From Treponema sp. (GTDB taxonomy: Bacteria > Spirochaetota > Spirochaetia > Treponematales > Treponemataceae), in contig JAEEKM010000307.1 of the NCBI GenBank assembly GCA_016282455.1, positions 1-12,920 on the forward strand: DNA of 12,920 nucleotides, written 5' to 3'. Below, in pieces: positions 1 through 7,538 of the stretch. Positions within the stretch are counted from its first letter, which is position 1, and the number at the start of each line of letters is the position of its first letter. The translations under genes were made by a program, and so were the position numbers. A model generated the notes under the pieces. It worked only from the letters and a program-made list of their open reading frames with translations. It was not told where the DNA came from and did no database searches.

Positions 1-623
1 AAACAACTACCATTGCAAAGATGGCGGCCCTTGTTGCAATTCAGGGTAAGGAAAGCGTAAAGAACGGACGTCCTGCTCCAAAGATGCGCCTTATCACAAC
101 AGACATTATGCGTGTAGGTGCTACCGAACAGCTTACCAACTGGGCTAACACAATCGGTGTTGAAATAGACAAGGCAGAAACTTTAGAAGACTTAAGCGGC
201 CTTATAAAAAGCTACGGTTCTTCCTTTGACTACATTTTCATTGACACAGCCGGCTATTCACCAACAGATATTGAAAGCATTGCCCACATGCACAAGACCC
301 TTTCTGTCCGCGGTATGAATGCAAGCGTTTACTTAACCGTAACTGCAAGTACCAAGGCAAAGGACCTGGAAAGAATAATCAGGAACTACGAGTCCTTTAA
401 CTGTAAGAGCACAATCATTACAAAGATTGACGAAAGCACTTCCTATGGAAATGTACTCTCTGTTCTTTCAGAAAAAGGAAAAAGCATTTCCTGGATTACA
501 ACAGGCCAGCAGGTGTTAAAGACAATTGAAAAAGCAAGCGTACCCCGTTTTTTAATGGGGCTTGACGGATTTAAAGTTGACGGTGCTCACATAGAGCAGA
601 AGTTTTCAAATACAAATAAGTAG
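1..623 (+). CDS. flhF: FlhF, flagellar SRP-family GTPase (5' truncated)
   Basis: This is the C-terminal part of the GTPase that marks the site of flagellar assembly, a relative of Ffh and FtsY. The reading frame is open from the first base. The fragment starts inside the P-loop: codons from position 3 read TTTIAKMAA, and bases 1–2 fit the end of the P-loop lysine codon. Later GTPase motifs are visible: the DTAG box (nt 243–254) and the guanine-specificity motif TKID (nt 420–431). The segment TTDIMRVGATEQL matches the SRP-GTPase insertion region. The ATG at position 21 is internal, not a start. The N-terminal basic region and the first part of the NG domain lie before the window. A good ribosome site (GAGGAG) and only 12 bases separate it from flhG, its regulatory partner, so the two are probably co-transcribed. 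The family assignment is secure. Confidence 0.93.
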   Translation, partial: TTTIAKMAALVAIQGKESVKNGRPAPKMRLITTDIMRVGATEQLTNWANTIGVEIDKAETLEDLSGLIKSYGSSFDYIFIDTAGYSPTDIESIAHMHKTLSVRGMNASVYLTVTASTKAKDLERIIRNYESFNCKSTIITKIDESTSYGNVLSVLSEKGKSISWITTGQQVLKTIEKASVPRFLMGLDGFKVDGAHIEQKFSNTNK

Positions 624-635
624 AGGAGTAGATAG

Positions 636-1499
636 ATGGAAGAACAGGCAAAAGAACTGAGAGATCTCTTTCAGTCAGGTTCAGGCGGTGAACACAAAAC
701 AAGAATCATCGCAATTACAAGCGGTAAGGGTGGTGTTGGAAAAACAAATCTTGCCGTGAACATGGCAATCGCTTACGGTCAGCTGGGAAAGAAAGTTATC
801 CTGATTGACGGTGACCTTGGCATGGCAAACGTGAACGTACTTCTGGACATTGTTCCCCAGTACAACCTTATGAACGTAATCAATCATCAGAAAAAGATGA
901 GCGAGATTATTCTGGACACAGAGTTTGGAATAAGATTCATTGCAGGAGCATCCGGTTTTTCTAAAATTGCAAACCTTTCTGAAGAAGAACTGGACTATTT
1001 TGCAAGTGAGTTTGCATCTCTTTCTAATGCAGACATAATCATCATAGACACCGGTGCAGGCATTGCAAAAAATGTGCTTCAGTTTGTTGCCGCCGCAGAT
1101 GAAGTGTATGTGGTAACAACTCCTGAGCCTACTGCAATTACAGACGCATACGGAATCATCAAGACCATTACTACTGAACTTGTTAACCGTGAAGTGAACC
1201 TTAAGCTTCTTGTAAACAGAGTTCATTCAGCAGATGAAGGAAAAAGAATCAGCGACAGAATCATTACAATCGTCGGTCAGTTCCTTAACTATAAGGTAGA
1301 TTACATCGGTTTCGTTTATGATGACCCGGTAGTTCAGGCTTCCGTTATCAGACAGAAACCCTTTATTGTGGTTAACCCCACTTCCAAACCTGCAACCTGC
1401 TTAAAGCACATTGTGGGCCGTATTGAAAAGACAGATATTGCTTCTGATGCGGGAGTTTCCAACTTCCTTAAGAAATTCCTGGGAGGAAAAAAATCTTAA
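636..1499 (+). CDS. flhG: FlhG (YlxH/FleN), MinD-like ATPase controlling flagellar number
   Basis: A 287-residue MinD/ParA-type ATPase that acts with FlhF at the cytoplasmic membrane to set flagellar number and position. The deviant Walker A motif SGKGGVGKT is at residues 29–37. A MinD-type DGDLGMANV segment follows at about 58–66, and IIIDTGAG is the Walker B/switch region. The N-terminus has QAKELRDL at residues 4–11, which fits the DQAxxLR-type activator helix known in FlhG proteins to stimulate FlhF GTPase activity. The C-terminus (SNFLKKFLGGKKS) looks like the short amphipathic membrane-targeting helix of MinD relatives. The start is well placed 7 bases after GAGGAG. Immediate linkage to flhF supports the name over minD or parA. 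Confidence 0.93.
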   Translation: MEEQAKELRDLFQSGSGGEHKTRIIAITSGKGGVGKTNLAVNMAIAYGQLGKKVILIDGDLGMANVNVLLDIVPQYNLMNVINHQKKMSEIILDTEFGIRFIAGASGFSKIANLSEEELDYFASEFASLSNADIIIIDTGAGIAKNVLQFVAAADEVYVVTTPEPTAITDAYGIIKTITTELVNREVNLKLLVNRVHSADEGKRISDRIITIVGQFLNYKVDYIGFVYDDPVVQASVIRQKPFIVVNPTSKPATCLKHIVGRIEKTDIASDAGVSNFLKKFLGGKKS

Positions 1500-1518
1500 G
1501 TGAAACGCCCTTGTGAAC

Positions 1519-1547
1519 TTGACCTGATTGCTACTTTGCCGTATTCT
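1519..1547 (+). promoter_or_regulatory. Candidate sigma-70-type promoter in the flhG–1570 gap
   Basis: The 70-base gap after flhG holds TTGACC (1519–1524) and TATTCT (1542–1547), separated by 17 bases. These match the housekeeping consensus at 5 of 6 and 4 of 6 positions. A start near 1554 would leave a short leader carrying the purine-rich ribosome site before the gene at 1570. It could give the sigma-factor section of the cluster a start separate from flhF–flhG. No hairpin terminator was seen in the gap, so readthrough from upstream is also likely. This is a consensus match only. Confidence 0.35.
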
Positions 1548-1569
1548 ATATACTGGTGGGGGGAAGTGA

Positions 1570-2439
1570 ATGAAGCCTAAGAATATAATAATTCCATCTA
1601 TCGCAGGCTTTGTGCTTTCTTTCCTCATCAGCATTATTGCAACGCATCGCTTCGGAGTTTCTTTTGTCCGCGGCTTGATTTTTGCGGCAGTGTTTGCGGC
1701 TATTGCAATAGGCATCATGTTTCTTTCAAATGCAATGCTGGACACAGGGGATGCACCTCTTATGGATTCATCTTCTGTTAACCCGGGTGCCAGGGTTCAG
1801 CGGGGCGGTGGTGCAGTGGACATTACCATCAGTGATGAAAACCTCACTGAGGACAGTTCCGGACCACAGTTTAATGTAAGTGCAAACAAAATGCCTCTGG
1901 GAGGAGCTTCTGCTTCTTCCATTAGTGGTGGAACCGGCGGAGTGCTTCATTCACAGTCTGCTCAGACAGAAAGAACTCCTGTAACTTCACAGGCTTCTTC
2001 TCCTGCAGCAGTGAGTGCCGCAGATGAGGTAACTGATGATGAAACAGAAAAAGTTTCATCTGCATCTTCTGCTTCCGAAGGGGCAGCAAAGACTGAGTCT
2101 TCCTTTAAGCCAATTTCTCTTGGCACAGGGGGCGCTGGTACCGGAGGAAAAAGTGACAGGCCGCTTTCTGCAAAAGAACAGGTACTTGCAGAACGTAAGG
2201 CAAAACAGGAAGCAGAAATGAGGGAGATAGATGCTCTCCCTGATTTAGACGGTATTTCTTCTGGCTCCGGTGACGGGGACAGTGAAATTATAGAGGACAG
2301 TGATTTTGCATCATCCGTATCTGATGTGGATGTCGGTGATGTAGGGCGCACTTCGTTTTCTGACGGAGACAAAGCCCTGAGCCACAATGCCGAAACCATG
2401 GCAAAGGCAATACAGACACTGCTCAAAAAAGAAAGTTGA
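1570..2439 (+). CDS. Two-helix membrane protein of unknown function, upstream of fliA
   Basis: I do not recognise a named family. The 289-residue protein has two hydrophobic segments at about residues 6–24 and 34–54, so it should sit in the inner membrane as a hairpin. A long low-complexity tail rich in Ser, Gly, Ala, Asp and Glu follows, probably disordered. The tail includes a short charged helix around residues 199–220 (KEQVLAERKAKQEAEMREID) and ends in a possible amphipathic helix (AETMAKAIQTLLKKE). The ATG follows a GGGGGAAG ribosome site. It sits between flhG and the flagellar sigma factor, with only 23 bases before the fliA start, so a flagellar role is likely by context. I recall an uncharacterised gene at the same place in Treponema pallidum, but could not check this. 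Dense Gly/Ser coding explains the antisense open frames here. Confidence 0.8.
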   Translation: MKPKNIIIPSIAGFVLSFLISIIATHRFGVSFVRGLIFAAVFAAIAIGIMFLSNAMLDTGDAPLMDSSSVNPGARVQRGGGAVDITISDENLTEDSSGPQFNVSANKMPLGGASASSISGGTGGVLHSQSAQTERTPVTSQASSPAAVSAADEVTDDETEKVSSASSASEGAAKTESSFKPISLGTGGAGTGGKSDRPLSAKEQVLAERKAKQEAEMREIDALPDLDGISSGSGDGDSEIIEDSDFASSVSDVDVGDVGRTSFSDGDKALSHNAETMAKAIQTLLKKES

Positions 2440-2462
2440 AATTTACATAAAGGGTGTGGAGA

Positions 2463-3251
2463 ATGGGAACTTCGCTTTTGGACGAAAAGGAAGAAGAAAA
2501 ACTATGGCGCGAGTTTAAAAAAACTAAGTCGCTTGCAATCCGTGATACTCTTGTCCGCCAGTACATGCCTCTGGTAAAGTACGTGGCCGGTAAAGTTTCA
2601 ACCGGTATGCCTGACAGCGTTGAGTTTGACGACCTTGTGAGTTTTGGTCAGTTTGGCCTTCTTGATGCAATCGATAAGTTTGACCTGGATAAAAACGTTA
2701 AGTTCAAAACATACGCCGTTACACGTATTCGCGGTGCTATTTTTGATGAACTCCGTGAACTGGACTGGGTACCCCGCAGTGTAAGACAGAAGTCCCGTGA
2801 AATAGAAGATACTATTGTGGATCTGGAAGCCCGCCTTGGACGCACTGCCAGTGATGCAGAAATTGCAGAAGCAATGGGAATGACGGAGAGTGAATATCAG
2901 ACAACCGTTATGAAAGTGAGCGGAACAAGTGTTCTCTCCCTGAACGACGTCTGGTACTCAGGTGATGACTCAGACCACATGTCTATCGGAGACAGCATTG
3001 AGGCACCTAATTCCTTAAACCCCGACGTAATTGTAGAGCGCGAAGAAGTGCGCAAGATTATTATAGAAGCCATCAATGAACTTCCTCAGAACGAAAAGAT
3101 GGTTATTGTGCTTTACTACCATGAAGATCTTACTTTCCGTGAAATCGGACAGGTGCTTAATGTAAGTGAGAGCCGCATCAGTCAGCTTCATTCAAAAGCA
3201 AACCTTCGCCTGCGTGCAAAACTAACAAGCCTGAGAAAGGGCATTTTCTAA
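2463..3251 (+). CDS. fliA: Flagellar sigma factor, FliA/WhiG (sigma-28) family
   Basis: A 262-residue sigma factor that directs RNA polymerase to late flagellar and chemotaxis genes. Region 2 is clear: FDDLVSFGQFGLLDAIDKFD, then FKTYAVTRIRGAIFDELREL, followed by DWVPRSVRQK, which is diagnostic for the FliA/WhiG/SigD group. Region 3 carries EIAEAMGMTESEY. Region 4 holds the -35-binding helix-turn-helix LTFREIGQVLNVSESRISQL near the C-terminus. ATG 2463 is preferred because AAGGG lies at normal spacing. An in-frame GTG at 2454 would add three residues but has almost no room for a ribosome site. No anti-sigma FlgM gene is visible nearby. The family is certain; fliA and whiG are both used as names in spirochaetes. 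Confidence 0.95.
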   Translation: MGTSLLDEKEEEKLWREFKKTKSLAIRDTLVRQYMPLVKYVAGKVSTGMPDSVEFDDLVSFGQFGLLDAIDKFDLDKNVKFKTYAVTRIRGAIFDELRELDWVPRSVRQKSREIEDTIVDLEARLGRTASDAEIAEAMGMTESEYQTTVMKVSGTSVLSLNDVWYSGDDSDHMSIGDSIEAPNSLNPDVIVEREEVRKIIIEAINELPQNEKMVIVLYYHEDLTFREIGQVLNVSESRISQLHSKANLRLRAKLTSLRKGIF

Positions 3252-3273
3252 TTTCTTCTAGCAGGTGGTGCCA

Positions 3274-5250
3274 GTGATTACCTTGGAAAAAATTCGCGGA
3301 GACATGGAAAAGCAGCTCGATACAGACCGCAGTATTACAACTGTGGAAGTACAGGGTGATTCTCTTGAAGAATGTCTTGCAGATGCTGCGGTTCAGCTGG
3401 ATACAAAAGTTGCACACCTTGAATATGAAGTAGAAGAAAAAGGTTTTTCCGGTGTAATGGGTCTTGCCAAAAAGCCCTGGAAAGTTCGCGTTTATGAAAA
3501 TCCGGAAATCACTCAGGAAAAAATCAAAATGCAGCAGGCTACAATGGGAACTGCCGGTGCCGAAGGCGAAGAAGAAGCCGCTGTTGTGGATCAGGACGGA
3601 ATCTACTACATTCACCGTTTCTCAAGTCACATCTGCATAAAGGTTATGCTCCCCGTTGGAACAGGACATCCTGTTAATCCTGATGATGCAATTTCTGAAT
3701 GTAAGAGACCTGACACCCTTGTCCTTGACGAAAACCAGATACGGGAACTTTGTGAAACAGGAACAGACAATCAGTATGTGGAAGTAGGTGAGTATGCCCA
3801 TGACTCTGTGGGTGATGCCCTTATTGTGGCTGATGTTCCTGATGACGAGATGGTTGCAACAATCACCGTTACTCCGCCGACAGGCAGTGGTGCAGAAATT
3901 TCCCGCGACCAGATTCTCCGTGTGCTTGCTACCCAGAGGGTTAACGTTGGTATTTCCGAAGAAAGAATTCAGGACTTCCTTGATCATCCAATTTACAATC
4001 AGCCTGTAGTTATTGCAGAAGCCGTTAAACCCAAGGACGGTCGTGATGCCTATATTGACTACAAGTTTGACACCAACACTTCAAAAATGCGCCTTAAGGA
4101 ATCCAGTTCCGGTCAGGTGGACTTTAAGGAACTTAACCTTATTCAGAACGTTATGGCAGGAGAACCACTTGCAGTTAAAATGCTTCCTGAGCGCGGTTCC
4201 GGCGGTAAGACTGTAAAGGGACGCTACCTTGAGGCAAAGAACGGAAAAGACATAAACATCCTGCTTGGACAGAACGTAAAGTTTGACAGCGACGGAAGAA
4301 CAATTGTTGCCGAAAAGAGCGGTCAGGTCATGCTGGTGGGAAATAAAATTACAGTAGAAGAAATCTACGAAGTTCCCGGCGTGAACATTAAGACTGGTAA
4401 CGTGGATTTCTGGGGTACGGTTATCTGCCGTGGCAGCGTGGAAGACGGTTACAACATCAAGGCAACAGGCAACGTGGAGATTTACGGTTCTGTGGGTAAC
4501 TGCCAGATTGAAGCCGGCGGTGATATTGTTATTGCACAGGGCGTTATGGGCCGTGACGAAGGAAAAATTACAACACCCAAGTCTGTGTGGGCCCGCTTTA
4601 TTCAGAACGAAACAGTTAGTGCAGGTGAGTATGTGATTGTAAATGACAACATCATGAACAGTCAGATTACTGCACAGAAGAAAATTCTTCTTAAGGGAAA
4701 ACGTGCCCAGATTACAGGCGGACACCTTTTTGCAACAGAGGAAATTTCTGCAAAGAACATTGGTTCTCCGGGTGGCGGAACAGAAACTGTGCTTGAGGTG
4801 GGAATTGACCCTGCCGCAAAGCAGCGTCTGCTTGAACTTCAGCAGATGCAGGCAGATCTGGTTAAGGAACTTGAAGAAGTTGACATGGACCTTACCACTC
4901 TTGAGAACAATAAAAAAATCCGCCGTTCTCTTCCCAAAGAAAAAGAAGAGCAGCTTGCAAAACTTTACGAACGCAAGAGCGACTTGGTTGATTCTAACGA
5001 AGACATGACGGAAGAAATTACAAAGATTCAGGCACATCTTGGTGAACTTAAAATAGTTGGACGCGTAAATGCTTCTGGTACTGTTTATGCAGGAACGAAG
5101 ATTTTTGTCCGTGATGAAAAGGATGAGGTAAAGTCGGACTGCAAGGCTGTGTGCTTCTACTATGAAAACGGATTTGTCCGCCGCGGAAAGTTCGACCCTG
5201 CTCAGGTTACACAGGATATAGAGGGACCGGATGGCTATTCAACCAATTGA
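3274..5250 (+). CDS. fapA: FapA/DUF342 protein with N-terminal Jag-N-like domain
   Basis: A protein of about 658 residues in the FapA (DUF342) family. In Vibrio, FapA is linked to polar flagellum assembly and FlhF localisation. Three parts can be seen. A Jag-N-like fold spans about residues 22–75 (VEVQGDSLEECLADAA, then EKGFSGVMGLAKKPWKVRV). The FapA N-terminal domain spans about 110–260. A repetitive beta-helix follows, with runs such as GNVEIYGSVGNCQIEAGGDI and later the SPGGGTETVLEVGID segment. A charged coiled coil of about 80–90 residues follows the beta-helix, and a short beta segment ends the protein. The start is uncertain. GTG codons at 3265, 3268 and 3274 are in frame; 3274 is chosen because AGGTGG lies about 5 bases upstream. 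ATG 3304 would trim ten more residues but has no obvious ribosome site. It follows fliA by 22 bases, within the same operon. Confidence 0.85.
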   Translation: MITLEKIRGDMEKQLDTDRSITTVEVQGDSLEECLADAAVQLDTKVAHLEYEVEEKGFSGVMGLAKKPWKVRVYENPEITQEKIKMQQATMGTAGAEGEEEAAVVDQDGIYYIHRFSSHICIKVMLPVGTGHPVNPDDAISECKRPDTLVLDENQIRELCETGTDNQYVEVGEYAHDSVGDALIVADVPDDEMVATITVTPPTGSGAEISRDQILRVLATQRVNVGISEERIQDFLDHPIYNQPVVIAEAVKPKDGRDAYIDYKFDTNTSKMRLKESSSGQVDFKELNLIQNVMAGEPLAVKMLPERGSGGKTVKGRYLEAKNGKDINILLGQNVKFDSDGRTIVAEKSGQVMLVGNKITVEEIYEVPGVNIKTGNVDFWGTVICRGSVEDGYNIKATGNVEIYGSVGNCQIEAGGDIVIAQGVMGRDEGKITTPKSVWARFIQNETVSAGEYVIVNDNIMNSQITAQKKILLKGKRAQITGGHLFATEEISAKNIGSPGGGTETVLEVGIDPAAKQRLLELQQMQADLVKELEEVDMDLTTLENNKKIRRSLPKEKEEQLAKLYERKSDLVDSNEDMTEEITKIQAHLGELKIVGRVNASGTVYAGTKIFVRDEKDEVKSDCKAVCFYYENGFVRRGKFDPAQVTQDIEGPDGYSTN

Positions 5251-5581
5251 TCTTTCCACCATGTACTCACAGATGGATAATGTTTCCAAAATCGTTGCTT
5301 CTCAGGGGCAGCATGCCCAGATTGTTTCCAATGTGAATCACGAAAAACAGGCAATGCAGGATTTGCAGAAATCTCAGGCCGTTCAGCAGACTGCAAAAGA
5401 ACAGAAGGAAGCAGGAACTATCCGTAACGAAGGGCAGAGCGGTTCTGGTGGTGCTTTTGCTTCCGGAGAAAAAAAACACAAAAAAGAAAATCACGATGAA
5501 TCAGAAGATGGAGAAGAAACTCCACGCATGGTTCAGATAACTGACCCCGCAGTGGGACAGCACATAGACATTACGGGGTAA
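5231..5581 (+). CDS. Small hydrophilic protein of unknown function, overlapping fapA end
   Basis: An unrecognised 116-residue protein. The N-terminus (AIQPIDLSTMYSQMDNVSKI) is the most structured-looking part. A Gln- and Lys-rich helical stretch follows (about residues 38–62), then a Gly/Ser linker and a strongly charged Lys/Asp/Glu segment (about 80–96). The tail ends with VQITDPAVGQHIDITG. There is no signal peptide, membrane helix or cysteine. The gene begins 20 bases before the fapA stop in another frame, with GAGGGA placed 4 bases before the ATG, so translation is probably coupled to fapA. Only 2 bases separate it from the next gene. That arrangement and the good ribosome site support a real gene. 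A structural or scaffolding role beside FapA is possible by context only. Confidence 0.78.
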   Translation: MAIQPIDLSTMYSQMDNVSKIVASQGQHAQIVSNVNHEKQAMQDLQKSQAVQQTAKEQKEAGTIRNEGQSGSGGAFASGEKKHKKENHDESEDGEETPRMVQITDPAVGQHIDITG

Positions 5582-5583
5582 TC

Positions 5584-6456
5584 ATGCCTGTTGTTATTCT
5601 TGCTTCCATACTAATTGCTCTAAACCTCATTCTCTGGATTGTATTTGCCGCACGCTTTAAAAAAATCTTTACTACGGAAGACATTATAAACGAAACCCGT
5701 AATGAACTTAACGACATGCTGAAAAAAATAAATCAGAATGCAGACAATAATATTGAACTGATTGAAGACAGAATCAGCAAACTAAAACAGGTGTCCGCAA
5801 AGGCAGACAGAAGTCTTGCAATTTTACGGAAAGAACTGGATAAAATAGAAAGGTCAGAAAAGTTTCAGGAAAAACTTAATTCCCTTAATTTTTCACAGGC
5901 AGGTCAGACACAGCAGAATGTTCAGTTCCCGTCGTCAGTTCAGCCACAGCAGTCAGGTTCGCTTTCACAAACAGGTCAGTTACCGCAGAATCAGGCCAAG
6001 GTTTACGTACAAAATCAGGGGCAGTATTATTCTAATGTTTACGCACAGGCTTCTTCAAATGTTTCTGAAAGTGCAGGACAAAAATCAAACCTCCGCCCTA
6101 AAAAACAGACTAAGCAGAGTTTTGAAGAACTTCAGGGAAAACTTTTTGGTAATGAAAAAGAAGACGAAACCCTCCGTGCCGCAGACCGTGCCCTCTTTGC
6201 CGCTGCAATGTCTCAGATGGAAATGCCTCCCGCAGAACCTCCTGTTCCATCTGCTCCCGCTGCTCCACAGGCAGACGGTTTTAAACGCATACCCATTGTT
6301 GTTCCCGAAGTTTACATGGCAGACACTCCCATTCCTCCAAAAAAAGATTTTGCCACTCAGGTAAGGGAACTTCATGCTCTGGGAGAAAGCGACGAAACCA
6401 TAGCGATAAAACTCCAAAGAAGTGTACAAGAAGTGAAATTTGCGCTTGAATTTTAG
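5584..6456 (+). CDS. Single-pass membrane coiled-coil protein, SwrB/DUF6115-like C-terminus
   Basis: A 290-residue protein with one N-terminal hydrophobic helix (about residues 3–22), then a basic stop and a heptad-like coiled coil (about 33–92, DIINETRNELNDMLKKI onward). A Gln/Ser-rich region (about 105–165), an acidic/basic helical segment and a Pro/Ala-rich linker follow. The last 35 residues form a compact motif: VRELHALGESDETIAIKLQR, then an EVKFALEF ending. This TM–coiled-coil–tail layout matches my recollection of DUF6115 proteins such as Bacillus SwrB (YlxL), whose tail has a similar helix-turn-helix-like GxSxxEIAxxLxxxxxEVxLxL pattern. SwrB activates flagellar type III export and also lies just after the flagellar sigma gene. 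The assignment is inference, since only the tail pattern and gene position support it. The middle region is much longer than in SwrB. Confidence 0.82.
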   Translation: MPVVILASILIALNLILWIVFAARFKKIFTTEDIINETRNELNDMLKKINQNADNNIELIEDRISKLKQVSAKADRSLAILRKELDKIERSEKFQEKLNSLNFSQAGQTQQNVQFPSSVQPQQSGSLSQTGQLPQNQAKVYVQNQGQYYSNVYAQASSNVSESAGQKSNLRPKKQTKQSFEELQGKLFGNEKEDETLRAADRALFAAAMSQMEMPPAEPPVPSAPAAPQADGFKRIPIVVPEVYMADTPIPPKKDFATQVRELHALGESDETIAIKLQRSVQEVKFALEF

Positions 6457-6473
6457 GAAAAACGTTGTATACT
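6446..6473 (+). promoter_or_regulatory. Candidate galM promoter giving a leaderless transcript
   Basis: TTGAAT (6446–6451) and TATACT (6468–6473) are 16 bases apart and match the housekeeping consensus at 4 of 6 and 5 of 6 positions. The usual 6–8 base distance from the -10 box places the transcription start at about 6479–6481, on the ATG of galM. The -35 box lies inside the last codons of the preceding gene. No Shine–Dalgarno-like sequence lies at working distance before that ATG; the nearest AGGAAA is about 20 bases away. Together these suggest leaderless initiation. Confidence 0.5.
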
Positions 6474-6480
6474 TATATGT

Positions 6481-7527
6481 ATGGCAGAATTAAAATGCAA
6501 AAAAGCAAAGTTTGGTTTACTTGGAGACGGCACTAAAGTCCATCTTTTTACGATTTCTAACGGAAAAATGAGTTTTTCCTGCACTGATTACGGATGCACC
6601 CTTACCAGCATCATCGTTCCAGCCCGCGGCGGGAAAAAAATAGATGTCCTTCTGGGATGTTCTTCTCTTGACGGTTACATTAACAGTCAGTCCTGTTTTG
6701 GAACAATTGTGGGTCGCTTTGCAAACAGAATCAGCGGCGCAACCTTCATGCTTGACGGCATAAGATACAATCTTGAAAAGAACGAGCGCGAGAACACCCT
6801 TCACGGTGGATTTGACCGCTATGAAAAGAAAGTGTGGAAAGGTAAAAAAATCCGCACTGAAAACGGACTTGGAGTTCAGTTTACCCGCTACAGTTATGAC
6901 GGTGAACAGGGCATGCCGGGTAACGTAAAAATCAAGGTCATCTATACCCTTAACGAACAGAATGAAATTACACTGGAGTATTTTGCAGAATCAGATAAAG
7001 CAACTCCAATCAATCTTACCAATCACGCCTACTTTAACCTGAGGGGGCAGGACTCCGGCAGCATTGAACCTCTCGAACTTCAGATGGACTGTTCTGAATT
7101 CCTGGAAGTTGATAACCAGCTCATTCCCACAGGTGCAAAGATTAACGTAAAGGATGCACCTGCATTCGATTTTACAAAAGCCAAAACTATTGGAAAGGAT
7201 ATTGCTCAGACTGGTGACGGTTATGACCATGCCTTCTGCATTGACGGTTCCGGAGACAGAAAACTTCGTCTCTTTGCAAAACTAAAAGATCCCGAAAGCG
7301 GAAGAAGCATGACAATGGCAACCACAGAACCCGCCGTTCAGATTTACACAGGCAACTTTATTGAAGGCCTTGTAGGAAAGAACGGAACTGTTTACCACAA
7401 GCATGATGCAATCTGTATGGAAGCAGAAGCATATCCTGATGCTCCAAACAAATCACAGTTCCCCAGCTGCATTCTTCGCCCCGGGGAAGAGTACCACCAG
7501 GTTACAAAATATGCCTTCTCTCTGTAA
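6481..7527 (+). CDS. galM: Aldose 1-epimerase (galactose mutarotase)
   Basis: A 348-residue cytoplasmic enzyme that interconverts the alpha and beta anomers of galactose, glucose and related sugars, the entry step of the Leloir pathway. Family motifs are in order: GTIVGRFANRI near residue 80, LHGG with His108, NLTNHAYFNL with the presumed catalytic acid His182, GYDHAF near 250, and the C-terminal CMEAEAYPDAPN with the presumed catalytic base Glu314, followed by FPSCILRPGEEYHQ. Length is normal for GalM and no key residue is missing. The usual LETQ around the base is MEAE here, a mild variation. The start fits the family N-terminus, with FG at residues 11–12. No other galactose genes are nearby, so it appears to be a stand-alone gene with its own promoter between the flagellar cluster and the ATPase operon. 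Confidence 0.93.
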   Translation: MAELKCKKAKFGLLGDGTKVHLFTISNGKMSFSCTDYGCTLTSIIVPARGGKKIDVLLGCSSLDGYINSQSCFGTIVGRFANRISGATFMLDGIRYNLEKNERENTLHGGFDRYEKKVWKGKKIRTENGLGVQFTRYSYDGEQGMPGNVKIKVIYTLNEQNEITLEYFAESDKATPINLTNHAYFNLRGQDSGSIEPLELQMDCSEFLEVDNQLIPTGAKINVKDAPAFDFTKAKTIGKDIAQTGDGYDHAFCIDGSGDRKLRLFAKLKDPESGRSMTMATTEPAVQIYTGNFIEGLVGKNGTVYHKHDAICMEAEAYPDAPNKSQFPSCILRPGEEYHQVTKYAFSL

Positions 7528-7538
7528 GGGGCATTTTT
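7511..7538 (+). terminator. Weak candidate intrinsic terminator at galM end
   Basis: ATGCCTT (7511–7517) can pair with GGGGCAT (7528–7534) through five Watson–Crick and two G·U pairs around a 10-base loop that contains the galM stop codon. A run of five T residues (7534–7538) follows directly. The form is right for a Rho-independent terminator, but the stem is short and the T-run modest, so termination may be partial. Confidence 0.35.

Noticed and set aside
21..623. ATG at position 21 as the start of a 200-residue protein
   Set aside because: The frame is open upstream and those bases encode the rest of the GTPase P-loop, so this is an internal methionine of truncated flhF.
4081..5037. Long open frame on the minus strand inside fapA (318 codons)
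   Set aside because: It is antisense to a well-supported gene and its product is a Cys/His/Phe-rich mixture with no domain pattern. The host codon bias readily leaves this frame open. Similar antisense frames lie under flhG, atpA and atpB.
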